Positions 34,474 to 43,458 of a stretch of 43,517 nt of DNA are shown here, one piece after another; the stretch's first letter is position 1, and each line of letters begins with the position of its first letter. This stretch comes from Candidatus Kryptonium thompsonii (lineage in GTDB: Bacteria; Bacteroidota; Ignavibacteria; Kryptoniales; Kryptoniaceae): assembly GCA_001442925.1 (NCBI GenBank), contig LDXX01000012.1, forward strand, positions 1-43,517. The letters run 5' to 3'. The position numbers and the translations under genes were made by a program. The notes beneath the pieces are model-generated. The model was given only the letters and a program-made list of their open reading frames with translations. It was not told the origin of the DNA and searched no databases.

Positions 34474-35241
34474 ATGAGACCCCTATTCGGAATTCCGATT
34501 TTAATTCTCGCTTTTTCACTTTTATCCTGTGCCCGACATCAGGGTGAAAATATAAAACTTCCTGAAGACATCAGACGCGGACGCGAAATTTTTTATGATC
34601 CAAACTATGGGAGCACCGGGCTTGCCTGTGCAAATTGTCATGCAGATTTTGATGATGTTAACCATCCTGATGATAAAATCAGACCAGGGCATAACCTGAT
34701 AGGGGCTCATAAGCGAAAAGTAACTTGGTATGGTAGATTTCGTGGTGATGCATTAAATATAACAGCAGCTGGCGCCGGGCTTTGCGTTGTGATGTACCAG
34801 AAAAAATACGGAGTCACGAACCCATTAAAAGCTCTAACACCAGAAGATGCACAGGCGCTATTAGCATATTTTGAATTTATATCCAAAGACACCGCAATCG
34901 AAAAATTAACATCACAACCTATTGTTTTACCTTGGGAAGAAGAGTCGATAAGAAAAGAAAAAATCCGCCAAATTAAAGGGAAAATCTTAACTCTTTCGGG
35001 AGTTCCAGAAAATGGTGCGATAGTTTATGAGAAAGCTTGCGCTCAATGTCATTCTGAAGAAGGTGATCTCGCCCCACAAATTTTCAGACCGGAAATCACG
35101 GCAGAAAAAATAATTGAAATGGTTCGCGCCGGCTCACCAGCATCAGCCGAAACCCCAATGCCCTTTTTTACCTCCGATAAATTGACGGATCAAGAGATAG
35201 CTGATCTAATCGCTTACATTATGAGATCACAGGGAAGATAG
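34474..35241 (+). CDS. Diheme cytochrome c lipoprotein
   Basis: The 255-residue product has a lipoprotein signal with lipobox LLSC (cysteine 19) and two covalent heme motifs, CANCH at residues 52-56 and CAQCH at 189-193. Methionines M107 and M229 (ETPMPFF) could be the sixth ligands. The first half resembles cytochromes in which RRGREIFYDP precedes a CxxCH; the second is a class I cytochrome c domain ending in DQEIADLIAYIMRSQG. It would carry electrons in the periplasm, anchored to a membrane. The electron partner is not in this window. Its stop converges on the CMD gene with a 15-base overlap. Confidence 0.9.
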   Translation: MRPLFGIPILILAFSLLSCARHQGENIKLPEDIRRGREIFYDPNYGSTGLACANCHADFDDVNHPDDKIRPGHNLIGAHKRKVTWYGRFRGDALNITAAGAGLCVVMYQKKYGVTNPLKALTPEDAQALLAYFEFISKDTAIEKLTSQPIVLPWEEESIRKEKIRQIKGKILTLSGVPENGAIVYEKACAQCHSEEGDLAPQIFRPEITAEKIIEMVRAGSPASAETPMPFFTSDKLTDQEIADLIAYIMRSQGR

Positions 35242-35829
35242 GATATTTTGAAAAATTTTCAATGCCCTTTTAACTTTTGCAATCCCACAAATATCGGTGA
35301 TCTCTTCGATTGTTTTGATAACATCTTCCTGTCTAACTCCCACATTTAACGCACCCCTCAAATGAGAATAAAGTTGCCTTTCCCATCCGAGCGATGTAAG
35401 AATTGCAACATTCAAAAGTTCCCTCACTTTCAAATTTAGCACATCCCTACTTAAAACTTTACCATAACCTTCGATCAACATCCACTCAAGAAGCTCAGGA
35501 TGAAGTGATTCCATGTTTTTAATCAACTTATCAAAACTTTCACCATAAACCTTTTTACATGTCTTAACTCCGTTCGAGTAAAATTTATCAACATTGTAAC
35601 CCTTTGATTTAGCCGAACCCTTTCCCACAAATTTCCTCAACACTGTAAAACCTTCGATAACTGCCGGAAATCCAGCAAAAAGATAACACTGTAAAATCGC
35701 TTCTTCAACTCTCTTAACTTTTACACCATGCGAGAAAGCTTCCCTTAACTCCTCCTCTAGTTTCTTCCCTTTACCAAGCGATACAAGTGAGACAATCCTT
35801 GTTAAAAATTTTATATCCGAGTTTTTCAT
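35227..35829 (-). CDS. Carboxymuconolactone-decarboxylase-like (AhpD-fold) protein
   Basis: The 200-residue protein contains two CMD-type helical repeats (about residues 1-75 and 85-200; e.g. NVAILTSLGWERQLYSHLRGA). It lacks the CxxC of AhpD peroxidases, having only one cysteine (QCYLFAG), so it is not a peroxidase of that type. Function is unknown; some relatives are decarboxylases or scaffold proteins. I use the ATG at 35829 with GGGAAAGAT just upstream. A longer frame starting at 35865 begins inside the terminator hairpin of the TPR gene and is rejected. Confidence 0.8.
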   Translation of the reverse strand: MKNSDIKFLTRIVSLVSLGKGKKLEEELREAFSHGVKVKRVEEAILQCYLFAGFPAVIEGFTVLRKFVGKGSAKSKGYNVDKFYSNGVKTCKKVYGESFDKLIKNMESLHPELLEWMLIEGYGKVLSRDVLNLKVRELLNVAILTSLGWERQLYSHLRGALNVGVRQEDVIKTIEEITDICGIAKVKRALKIFQNILSSL

Positions 35830-35846
35830 ATCTTTCCCATTTTTAA

Positions 35847-35874
35847 CAAAAAACCCGACCAACAATGGTCGGGT
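35847..35874 (-). terminator. Intrinsic terminator after the TPR gene
   Basis: A perfect 9-base stem ACCCGACCA / TGGTCGGGT (35853-35861 and 35866-35874), 4-base loop, then a U-run on the minus strand (35847-35852). It starts about 33 bases after the TPR stop codon and ends just before the CMD gene, so the CMD gene depends on read-through or its own promoter. Confidence 0.9.
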
Positions 35875-35906
35875 GTAGAAGTTTAAATTTCACAAAATTT
35901 AAGGAT

Positions 35907-36677
35907 TTACTGCTCCTTCAAAAGATCAAGCTCATATTGTGCATTCCTCGCAAGGCGTGGATCTTTTTTAGCCTCAAGGAATGCCTTCCTTGCTTCCTCA
36001 ATCTGACCTAGTTTTTTATAGGCAACGCCCAGCTCAAAATATGCATCTGAATTCGCACCTTTTGGATTTATCTCGATTGCTTTCTTAGCAGATTCAACTG
36101 CTTTATCATATTGAGAGAGTTTATTGTAAACAATCGCAAGCATTACATAAACCTTGGGATAATCCTGTCTATAAGTTGTTGCTTGCGTCAAAAGATCAAC
36201 CGCTTCTTGGAATTTCCCAGCTTGAATTAATGCGTTTGACTTACCTAATAACGCCTCAACGATTCCCTTAATTGCAGCATCAAGCTTTTTATCATATTGT
36301 AGCGCTTTCGTATAATTTTCAATGGCGTTGTCATAATCACCCTGAGTCAAATAAATTCCCGCAATCGCATTATAAGCTGGGGCAAAATCATTTTTAAGAT
36401 TTATCGCTTCTTTAAATGCATTTATTGCTTCCTCATTTTGCCTCAAGGCCTTGAGAGCAAGACCCTTATTGTAATAAAACCTTGGGTCTTTTTGAAGCTT
36501 CAACGCTTCATCATATTTTTCAATCGCTGCCTTATAATTCCCGCTTCTTAAAAGAGAATTACCCTCGTTAAAAAATTTTGCCGCTTCAACCTCGGGCTTT
36601 ACTGAATTACCGCCTTGTGAAATTGCAAATGAAACAACGAAAATTAAAAACATAGCCAAAGAAAAAAGTTTTCTCAT
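35907..36677 (-). CDS. Exported tetratricopeptide-repeat protein
   Basis: The 256-residue protein has a signal peptide (about residues 1-20, MRKLFSLAMFLIFVVSFAIS) and then about six TPR units with the usual small-residue and aromatic spacing (for example AIEKYDEALKLQ, AINAFKEAINLK, AIENYTKALQYD). TPR arrays bind partner proteins in the periplasm or at the outer membrane. No enzymatic motif is present. An ideal AAGGAGGTTGATAAT ribosome-binding site and a strong promoter lie upstream, and a terminator lies downstream, so it is a single-gene unit. Confidence 0.88.
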   Translation of the reverse strand: MRKLFSLAMFLIFVVSFAISQGGNSVKPEVEAAKFFNEGNSLLRSGNYKAAIEKYDEALKLQKDPRFYYNKGLALKALRQNEEAINAFKEAINLKNDFAPAYNAIAGIYLTQGDYDNAIENYTKALQYDKKLDAAIKGIVEALLGKSNALIQAGKFQEAVDLLTQATTYRQDYPKVYVMLAIVYNKLSQYDKAVESAKKAIEINPKGANSDAYFELGVAYKKLGQIEEARKAFLEAKKDPRLARNAQYELDLLKEQ

Positions 36678-36716
36678 ATTATCAACCTCCTTGAATTTTC
36701 ATTGCTCTTTTTTGTA

Positions 36717-36745
36717 ATTATAAAACATTTTTTGTTAAAAGTCAA
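36717..36745 (-). promoter_or_regulatory. Sigma-70-type promoter of the TPR gene
   Basis: On the minus strand TTGACT (36740-36745) and a perfect TATAAT (36717-36722) are 17 bases apart, about 40 bases before the TPR ATG. It is the cleanest promoter in the window together with that of lrp. Confidence 0.8.
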
Positions 36746-36774
36746 TATCTTACGGCGATTTGCATTTAAAAATC

Positions 36775-38532
36775 TTATCTAATTGCTTTTTCCCAACCGC
36801 GCTTTGATAAATCCCAGTATATCACCAAACCAGCAATTAAACCAATCAAAAGATAAACTATCCCAATTAAATACTCACCCAAAACAATTTTACCAATCCC
36901 AAAAAGCGACATATAAACCAAAACAATTCCGCTTATCCAATCCAAAAAAAGATAGATGTAGCCCGAGTCAGGGTTGACATCCCGAATTCCCTTAGCAATT
37001 TTCTTCCAGCCAATCCCACCCGGATGAACGCGGCGGTAAAAGTTAACAAGATGCTCTCTATCAACAGGCTTAGTTATAAAGGTTGCAAGAAGCCATGAAG
37101 CGGTTGTAAAACCAACGATGTAAAAAAGTGTTTCTGGGAAGGTTATCTTTGTGAAAAATTTTATGTAAGCATAACCAAAAAGTGGTGCAATCATAGCCAC
37201 GATCTCACTCCACGCATTTATTCTCCACCAATACCATCTCAAAATTAACACAAGTCCAAGTCCTGCGCTTGCTTCAATTATAAACTGCCATGCCCCAGAG
37301 ATAGTTTTGATTATCAAAGTTATCAAAACAGAAACAACCATTACAATCAATGTCACAAGCCTCGCTACGAAAACATAATGTTTTTCACTTCCATCCCTTT
37401 TCACAAATCTTCTGTAAAAATCATTTATGACATAAGATGTTCCCCAATTTAAATGTGTTGCGATCGTTGACATATAAGCTGCGAAAAATGCAGCTATCAA
37501 TAGTCCTTTTAGCCCCGCGGGAAGATAATCTCTCATTGCATAGATATAACCAAGTTTTTTATCATCCAAGCCAAGCTCTGGGTAAAGCACAAGCGTTGCA
37601 AGCCCAACGATTATCCAAGGCCAAGGTCTTATGCAGTAATGAGCAATTGTAAACCAGAGCGTTGCCAACAAAGAATGTTTTTCGTCTTTTGCAGACATCA
37701 TCCTTTGAGCAACATATCCACCTCCCCCAGGTTCAGCACCTGGATACCATGAAGCCCACCATTGAACGAAAATGTATGCAATAAAAGATGAAACACTCAA
37801 AGCGAGAACACCACCATAAGCAAGTTCTTTTTCTGCTCCAACAACAGGAGTGAACTTAAAAACCCATTCTGGAAGCTTTTCCTTTAACCCGGATATGCCA
37901 TTTATATCGGGGAGATTTACAACAACGATCGCAAGCACTATCGTTCCAACCATCGCAATGGCGAATTGAAATGCATCTGTCACAGCAACACCCCAAAGTC
38001 CGGAGAGAGCAGAATAAATTGCAACTATGAGCATCGCTCCGAAAACATAATATCTCACAATCTCCTCCGAAACCCCGAAAAAGCCAGTTAAAATTGAAAC
38101 CATCGCAACATTTACCCACCCAATTATAACAGTGTTAACAAATAAACCAAGATAAAGTGCCTTAAACCCGCGAAGGAAAGAAGCCGGCTTCCCAGAATAT
38201 CTTACTTCAACAAATTCAACATCGGTCAAAATCCCCGCTCTTCTCCAAAGTCGAGCAAAGAAAAAAACAGTTAACATTGAACCAAAAAGAAAATTCCACC
38301 AAAGCCAATTTCCAGCTATACCATTTTTAGCGACAAGTTCAGTAACCGCAAGGGGTGTATCAGCGGCAAATGTAGTTGCAACCATCGATGTCCCCGCAAG
38401 CCACCATGGAAGATTCCTGCCCGACAAAAAGAATTCGCCTACGCTTTTTCCTGCTCTTTTTGAATAGTAAACTCCGATTATGACGCTAAGTAAAAAATAT
38501 GCAGCAACAATTATCCAATCAATTAGTTGCAT
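36775..38532 (-). CDS. Sodium:solute symporter, candidate amino-sugar or anhydro-sugar transporter
   Basis: The 585-residue SSS protein has about 14-15 membrane segments; EFFLSGRNLPWWLAGTSMVA near the N-terminus is the SSS signature. It follows the GH3-beta-lactamase fusion gene by 18 bases and is in the same operon as a GlcNAc-kinase-like gene, so uptake of GlcNAc or a muropeptide sugar is the likely job, driven by sodium. This rests on context. It differs from the thiamine-operon symporter in length and signature, so the two are not recent duplicates. Confidence 0.85.
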   Translation of the reverse strand: MQLIDWIIVAAYFLLSVIIGVYYSKRAGKSVGEFFLSGRNLPWWLAGTSMVATTFAADTPLAVTELVAKNGIAGNWLWWNFLFGSMLTVFFFARLWRRAGILTDVEFVEVRYSGKPASFLRGFKALYLGLFVNTVIIGWVNVAMVSILTGFFGVSEEIVRYYVFGAMLIVAIYSALSGLWGVAVTDAFQFAIAMVGTIVLAIVVVNLPDINGISGLKEKLPEWVFKFTPVVGAEKELAYGGVLALSVSSFIAYIFVQWWASWYPGAEPGGGGYVAQRMMSAKDEKHSLLATLWFTIAHYCIRPWPWIIVGLATLVLYPELGLDDKKLGYIYAMRDYLPAGLKGLLIAAFFAAYMSTIATHLNWGTSYVINDFYRRFVKRDGSEKHYVFVARLVTLIVMVVSVLITLIIKTISGAWQFIIEASAGLGLVLILRWYWWRINAWSEIVAMIAPLFGYAYIKFFTKITFPETLFYIVGFTTASWLLATFITKPVDREHLVNFYRRVHPGGIGWKKIAKGIRDVNPDSGYIYLFLDWISGIVLVYMSLFGIGKIVLGEYLIGIVYLLIGLIAGLVIYWDLSKRGWEKAIR

Positions 38533-38550
38533 TTGACACCATTTTTATTT

Positions 38551-41445
38551 TCAATCCACAATTGCGTTTGAAATTGCTTTATGGACAACTTTTCTAAGTT
38601 GAATATGTTTAGTGTTCGCCCTGGTCGGATGAACACGATTCGTCAAAAGAACCGCGATAACATTTTTCTCGGGATAAACATAAACAGATGTTCCAGTAAA
38701 ACCAGTATGCCCAAACGCATTCTCTCCAAAGGCACCATCAAGAGCGCTTTTTCCATAAGGCGAAAGTGCATTATCCCAACCAAGCCCACGATTGTTAGGC
38801 CATCTCTTAGTGAAAAGTTCAACTGTCTCTTTCCTGAAAAATCTTTTACCGCCATATTCACCACCATTTAAAATCATCTGCATTAACACTGCAAGATCCC
38901 TCGCATTTGAAAACAACCCAGCATGCCCAGAAACTCCACCAAGAGCCCTAGCGTTTTCATCGTGGACAACCCCATGAACAAATTTACCAAGTGTACTATC
39001 ATATTCGGTTGGAGCGATATTTTCAAGCCACTTCTCCGGAGGTAAAAATGTGGTATTTTTCATTCCAAGCGGTATATAAAATGTCTTCTTGACATACTGA
39101 TCAAGTGGCATTCCCGTGACAACCTCAATAATTTTACCAAGAGTTATGAAGCCGAGGTCACTATAAACAGTTGAATCCCCAGTTTTATAAACTAAAGGTT
39201 GAGCATAAATCGAGTCAAGGATTTCATCCGGTGTCTTACAAAGTTGATAAAATGGTTTCCACGATGGAAGGCCACTGTTATGTAAAAGCAAATTTTTTAC
39301 GGTAACTTTTTCTTTACCATTCTGGGCAAATTTCGGAATGTATTTTGCCACAGGATCATCAAGATTAATCTTTCCTTCTTCATAAAGCTTCATAATCGAG
39401 ATTGTTGTTGCTGCAACCTTCGTTATCGAAGCCATATCATAGATTGAAGATGGGTTAACTTTTCTGGAATACGGATCATAAGAGTAAGTTCCAAATGCTT
39501 TATGGTAGGCTATGACTCCATTACGTGCCACAAGCAAAACCGCCCCAGGACTTACAGAATCTTGGATTGCTTTTTCCATGATCGAATCAAGAACCGCAAG
39601 CTTGGCTGGATCAAAACCAGCCTCGTCAGGATAACCATAACGCAATGTTGCTTGTGGGTAGCTCAACCCTGTTCCAAGTGTTGCGAAACCAGGAATATTT
39701 ATGGGTAACTTACCCTGCGGAGAGATCTCACCAAACAAAACCTCCGCAGTAGCCTCTACAACAGGTTGGGCATCCGAGTAAGAACAGATGTAAGCTTTCA
39801 CATTCGGATATTCAATGACAATATAAGGGTTTCCAAAAGAAATTAACACAACTGGTTTCCCCGACGCGAGAATTTGTTTAAGCAATCTTGACTGTTTCTC
39901 GGGTAGTGCAAGTGATGCTTGGTATGCTCTGACCCGAACATAGGCTGAAACTATAACAAGATCAAAGCCATTTAACTTTGAAAGTATAGCGTTTAATTCT
40001 TCATCTGTACTTCTTAAATCAACTCTTTCGAAGGAAATATTATCATATCTTTTCGAAATTTCCGAAACAAACGAATTCCCACTGTACGGATCATTTGAGT
40101 CAACCATAGTTATAAACAATATCCTCTTATCGTTGAATTGCATTAAAGGTAAAATTCCGTCATTTTTAACAACAGTTATTGAAGCGCGTGCTATCTCCTT
40201 CGCTTTTCGGAGGTGCTCCTCAGTAGCAACAACATCCCGAATTTTGTTAACATCAACAAACCTGTTTTTATGTAGCCCAAGGTCATACTTGAACTCAAGT
40301 ATCTTTCTTACAGACTCATTTATTCTCTCTTCACTTATTTCCCCTCTTTTCACAGCTTTTACAATTGCATCAATAGCCTCATCAACATCTGGTGGAATTA
40401 AAATTATATCATTCCCAGCTTTAACAGCTAAAACAGATGCAAGCGCATTAGAGTAAAGTTTTGTAACTCCACGCATTGTCATCGCATCGGTTACAATTAA
40501 ACCTTTAAAGCCAAGTTCGTTTTTCAAAATTCCGGTTACTATGTTATAAGACAAAGTAGATGGCAAACCTTTAACAGTATCTATTTGTGGGAAAGATATA
40601 TGCGCAATCATTACCGACTTAACACCTGCTTTTATGGACTCTTTAAACGGAACAAGTTCTATTGAGTCCAATCGTGACTTGGGATGATTAATAACCGGGA
40701 GATCAAGATGTGAATCTATATCCGTATCTCCATGCCCCGGGAAATGTTTAGCAGTTGCTATCATCCCATTTTCTTGAAGTCCACGTATAAATTCAACGGA
40801 AAACTTTGAAACTATTTCCGGGGTTTCACCAAAAGAGCGAATGTTAATTATAGGATTTTTGTAATTGTTGTTTACATCAACAGTTGGAGCATAATTTTGA
40901 TGAATCCCCATAGCCCTACCTTCTATAGCTGTTATCTTTCCAACTTCATAAGCATATTCTAGCTTCCCTGTGGCTGCAATTCCCATAGCTGGCGGGAAAT
41001 GAGTGGTGTTATCAAGTCGCATCGCTGTCCCCCATTCAAAATCAGCTGAGATCAAAAGCGGTATCTCAGCTATCTTTTGAAAGTAATTTATCATATCAGC
41101 GGTTTCATAAACATCACCCCTGAAGAAAATTAATCCCCCCACTTTCTTATCTTTAACATAATGGACAAGGCGTTGGAATTCTTTATTATCCCTCGCAAGA
41201 AAAATACCGCGTGCATCAGGCATTATCATCTGAGCTACTTTTTCCTCAAGCGTTAACTTCCTCATCCAATAATTAACCCACTCCGTTTTATTAAGCTTGG
41301 ACAAGTCAATATGTTTCTTTTGACTTCTTTTCTGTGGTAATTGCGATAAATTCTCAACAGAACTTTTCACGCGGTTGATCAATTTAACATTAAAAATCGC
41401 AAGCAAAATAACGGCAACAGAAAGCAATAAAAATATTTTCTTCAT
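38551..41445 (-). CDS. Fusion of GH3 beta-N-acetylhexosaminidase and serine beta-lactamase-like domain
   Basis: The 964-residue protein starts with a membrane anchor or signal (MKKIFLLLSVAVILLAIF). The N-terminal GH3 domain (about 50-385) is NagZ-like: KHFPGHGDTDIDSH with the D244-H246 acid/base dyad, and the nucleophile D320 in VTDAMTMRG. A GH3 C-terminal domain follows (to about 600). The last part (about 605-964) is a class C beta-lactamase/esterase fold with S673-x-x-K676 (MASITK), YSD at 761-763 and HTG at 913-915 instead of KTG. It would cut GlcNAc from muropeptides or chitin-like chains; the second domain may hydrolyse an amide or ester. I use the ATG at 41445, one base after the kinase stop; an ATG at 41460 overlaps the kinase gene. 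Confidence 0.9.
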   Translation of the reverse strand: MKKIFLLLSVAVILLAIFNVKLINRVKSSVENLSQLPQKRSQKKHIDLSKLNKTEWVNYWMRKLTLEEKVAQMIMPDARGIFLARDNKEFQRLVHYVKDKKVGGLIFFRGDVYETADMINYFQKIAEIPLLISADFEWGTAMRLDNTTHFPPAMGIAATGKLEYAYEVGKITAIEGRAMGIHQNYAPTVDVNNNYKNPIINIRSFGETPEIVSKFSVEFIRGLQENGMIATAKHFPGHGDTDIDSHLDLPVINHPKSRLDSIELVPFKESIKAGVKSVMIAHISFPQIDTVKGLPSTLSYNIVTGILKNELGFKGLIVTDAMTMRGVTKLYSNALASVLAVKAGNDIILIPPDVDEAIDAIVKAVKRGEISEERINESVRKILEFKYDLGLHKNRFVDVNKIRDVVATEEHLRKAKEIARASITVVKNDGILPLMQFNDKRILFITMVDSNDPYSGNSFVSEISKRYDNISFERVDLRSTDEELNAILSKLNGFDLVIVSAYVRVRAYQASLALPEKQSRLLKQILASGKPVVLISFGNPYIVIEYPNVKAYICSYSDAQPVVEATAEVLFGEISPQGKLPINIPGFATLGTGLSYPQATLRYGYPDEAGFDPAKLAVLDSIMEKAIQDSVSPGAVLLVARNGVIAYHKAFGTYSYDPYSRKVNPSSIYDMASITKVAATTISIMKLYEEGKINLDDPVAKYIPKFAQNGKEKVTVKNLLLHNSGLPSWKPFYQLCKTPDEILDSIYAQPLVYKTGDSTVYSDLGFITLGKIIEVVTGMPLDQYVKKTFYIPLGMKNTTFLPPEKWLENIAPTEYDSTLGKFVHGVVHDENARALGGVSGHAGLFSNARDLAVLMQMILNGGEYGGKRFFRKETVELFTKRWPNNRGLGWDNALSPYGKSALDGAFGENAFGHTGFTGTSVYVYPEKNVIAVLLTNRVHPTRANTKHIQLRKVVHKAISNAIVD

Positions 41446-41446
41446 T

Positions 41447-42406
41447 TTAAGCAATTCCATTTTGTTTCTTAATTAAATTTTTTCCATAAATCACAGCCCC
41501 ATAAGCAGGGGAAGAAGCAGGCCTAACTAAGTTGATTTCGGGCAATTCTTGTGCTATCATATCTTTCAATCTCCTTGAAACATAATTATCGCTTTGCAAC
41601 ACACCACCGAGAAGAGCGAGATTAACCTTTTCTCCAAACCTTGCTTTTTTCAGCATAGCCCTAATATGAGCTAAAAGTTCAAAACATGCATCATCAAGAA
41701 TTTTAATTGCTATCTCATCTCCAAGTTCCGCAGCCTTCATAACAAGTGGCGCCACCTTGGCGATATCAAATTTTCCCGAGTAAATTTCACTTACAACCTG
41801 CATTAAATCGGTTAAATTAAACTCTTCAAAAATTAACTGCTTCAAGATTGTTTCTTTTCCTCTTCCATCGACACATTTCGCAACAGCTCTCAAAGCTTCA
41901 CGCCCTATTACAAAAGCACTTCCCTCATCGCCTATAAATCTCCCCCAACCTCCAACCCTATGAATTTCTCCAGCAACATCTTTTGCAAACATAACTGAAC
42001 CTGTACCAGCAATTAAGATGATACCAGACTCCCCCATAAATGCACCTTCAAGAGCAATTCTAGCATCGGTTTCTATAATCAATTTAGGTAGAGATAATTT
42101 TTCGACTTCTGCATAATTAACTATTCCCGTGTAAATCCTTTCTCTATCTTTCTCTCTCCCAGCTCCAGTAATACCTATGACGACAAGCTCAACATCCGAA
42201 GTTTGGCAATTAGCACCATTGATAAGTTCATAAATTAACTCAACAAGCGATTTAGCGACCGTCTCAACTCCAAGCATTTGAAAATTTGCTGAGCCTTTAA
42301 AAGCTTCTGATATGACTTCTCCTTCAAAGGTCGAAATCACACCGTGCGTTTTCGTTCCACCTCCATCTATACCTATCAGATATCTCTTCACATTCCGTTT
42401 TTTCAA
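41447..42406 (-). CDS. BadF/BadG-type ATPase, candidate N-acetylglucosamine kinase
   Basis: The 319-residue protein has the ASKHA fold of the BadF/NagK family: LIGIDGGGTKTHGVIS for phosphate binding, TDARIALEGAF, ILIAGTGSVMFAK, and RVGGWGRFIGDEGSAFVIGR. NagK-like members phosphorylate GlcNAc to GlcNAc-6-phosphate. It is followed after one base by the GH3 fusion gene and preceded by a PorV-like gene 5 bases away. The neighbours support GlcNAc as substrate; a MurNAc or glucosamine kinase is the alternative. Confidence 0.88.
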   Translation of the reverse strand: MKKRNVKRYLIGIDGGGTKTHGVISTFEGEVISEAFKGSANFQMLGVETVAKSLVELIYELINGANCQTSDVELVVIGITGAGREKDRERIYTGIVNYAEVEKLSLPKLIIETDARIALEGAFMGESGIILIAGTGSVMFAKDVAGEIHRVGGWGRFIGDEGSAFVIGREALRAVAKCVDGRGKETILKQLIFEEFNLTDLMQVVSEIYSGKFDIAKVAPLVMKAAELGDEIAIKILDDACFELLAHIRAMLKKARFGEKVNLALLGGVLQSDNYVSRRLKDMIAQELPEINLVRPASSPAYGAVIYGKNLIKKQNGIA

Positions 42407-42411
42407 ATGTT

Positions 42412-43437
42412 TTAAAACTTAACAGACAAAGTTAAATACTGGACATTTTTCAAACGCCCAAAGTCAAGATATGCATAATCAACTGCAAGAGCTAAACCCT
42501 TTGCAATTGAATACTTTAACCCAGCGCCAAATGTATACCTCTGCTCCCCTCCTTTTTCAAATAACGATTTATAACCGCCTCTCAGGAAAAAAATCTCTTT
42601 AAACGAATATTCAACTCCGAGATTTAAATATTCCGTATTATCATTGGGGTGAACTGCATCAATTGCGGTTGTTAGCCTTTGTGATTCAGTTTTAATAAAA
42701 TCGTTTGAAAGTCCAACTCTAAATATCAAAGGCATCTCAAATTTATCTGTTTGAATAAATGCGTTGATATTATTTCCAGTGCCACCACCAACTGTATAGA
42801 TAATTATCAAATCACGCCCCGTAAGTTGCATTTTGGTTCCGTAATTTGACATACTCGCACCAATTCGCATCCCGTTTAAGAATGGGGTTATATATAAAGT
42901 TCCAAAATCAAATGCAAAACCCTGCGCCACTTCATGCCAAATATATTCCCTCACATATTTTGCATTGAAACCTATCGCAAACCTATCTGTTAACTGCCTT
43001 GCATACGAAACCCCCATCATCAATCCCCCAGCTTTAAATCTTTCACCAGTTCCATCTGGCATTTCAACAGTCCTCACTTCCATCTCACCCATCGTAAGTG
43101 AAGATATTTGCATGCCGATACTTCCAAAATTCCCAAGATTTAAAGCAAAGGCAGCAAAGCCATATCTTATGTCCATAATCCAATCAACCCAATCAAAGAT
43201 TACCTCACCCCTACCGCTTATCCTACTTAAACCAGCGGGATTCCAATAAATTGAACTTATATCATCAGCAATTGAATTGAAAGCGCCACCCATTCCAATT
43301 GCACGCGCTCCTATCCCAATTTTTAAAAATTGAGCCGAGGTCGTTCCAGTCTTGGTTAAACTGCTCCCTATCTGAGCCAAAGAAGTTGAAATTAAAACAA
43401 AACCGATGAAGCAAACAAATAAAACTTTTTTAAACAT
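42412..43437 (-). CDS. PorV/PorQ-family outer-membrane protein
   Basis: The 341-residue protein has a signal peptide (about residues 1-21), then a beta-barrel of the PorV/PorQ/FadL-like type, with the hallmark KIGIGARAIGMGGAFNSIADD and YWNPAGLSRI near the N-terminus. The family is common in the FCB group, where PorV carries type IX secretion cargo and other members are OM channels. The C-terminal end LTLSVKF is the expected outer-membrane beta signal. GGAG precedes ATG. In this operon it may act as an outer-membrane door for sugars, or may be tied to a T9SS cargo upstream. Confidence 0.85.
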   Translation of the reverse strand: MFKKVLFVCFIGFVLISTSLAQIGSSLTKTGTTSAQFLKIGIGARAIGMGGAFNSIADDISSIYWNPAGLSRISGRGEVIFDWVDWIMDIRYGFAAFALNLGNFGSIGMQISSLTMGEMEVRTVEMPDGTGERFKAGGLMMGVSYARQLTDRFAIGFNAKYVREYIWHEVAQGFAFDFGTLYITPFLNGMRIGASMSNYGTKMQLTGRDLIIIYTVGGGTGNNINAFIQTDKFEMPLIFRVGLSNDFIKTESQRLTTAIDAVHPNDNTEYLNLGVEYSFKEIFFLRGGYKSLFEKGGEQRYTFGAGLKYSIAKGLALAVDYAYLDFGRLKNVQYLTLSVKF

Positions 43438-43458
43438 AACGCTACTCCAAAAATTTTG

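Noticed and set aside
35830-35865. N-terminal extension of the CMD-fold gene
   Set aside because: The upstream ATG lies inside the terminator hairpin of the TPR gene, and the extension is translated terminator sequence; the internal ATG at 35829 has a proper upstream site.
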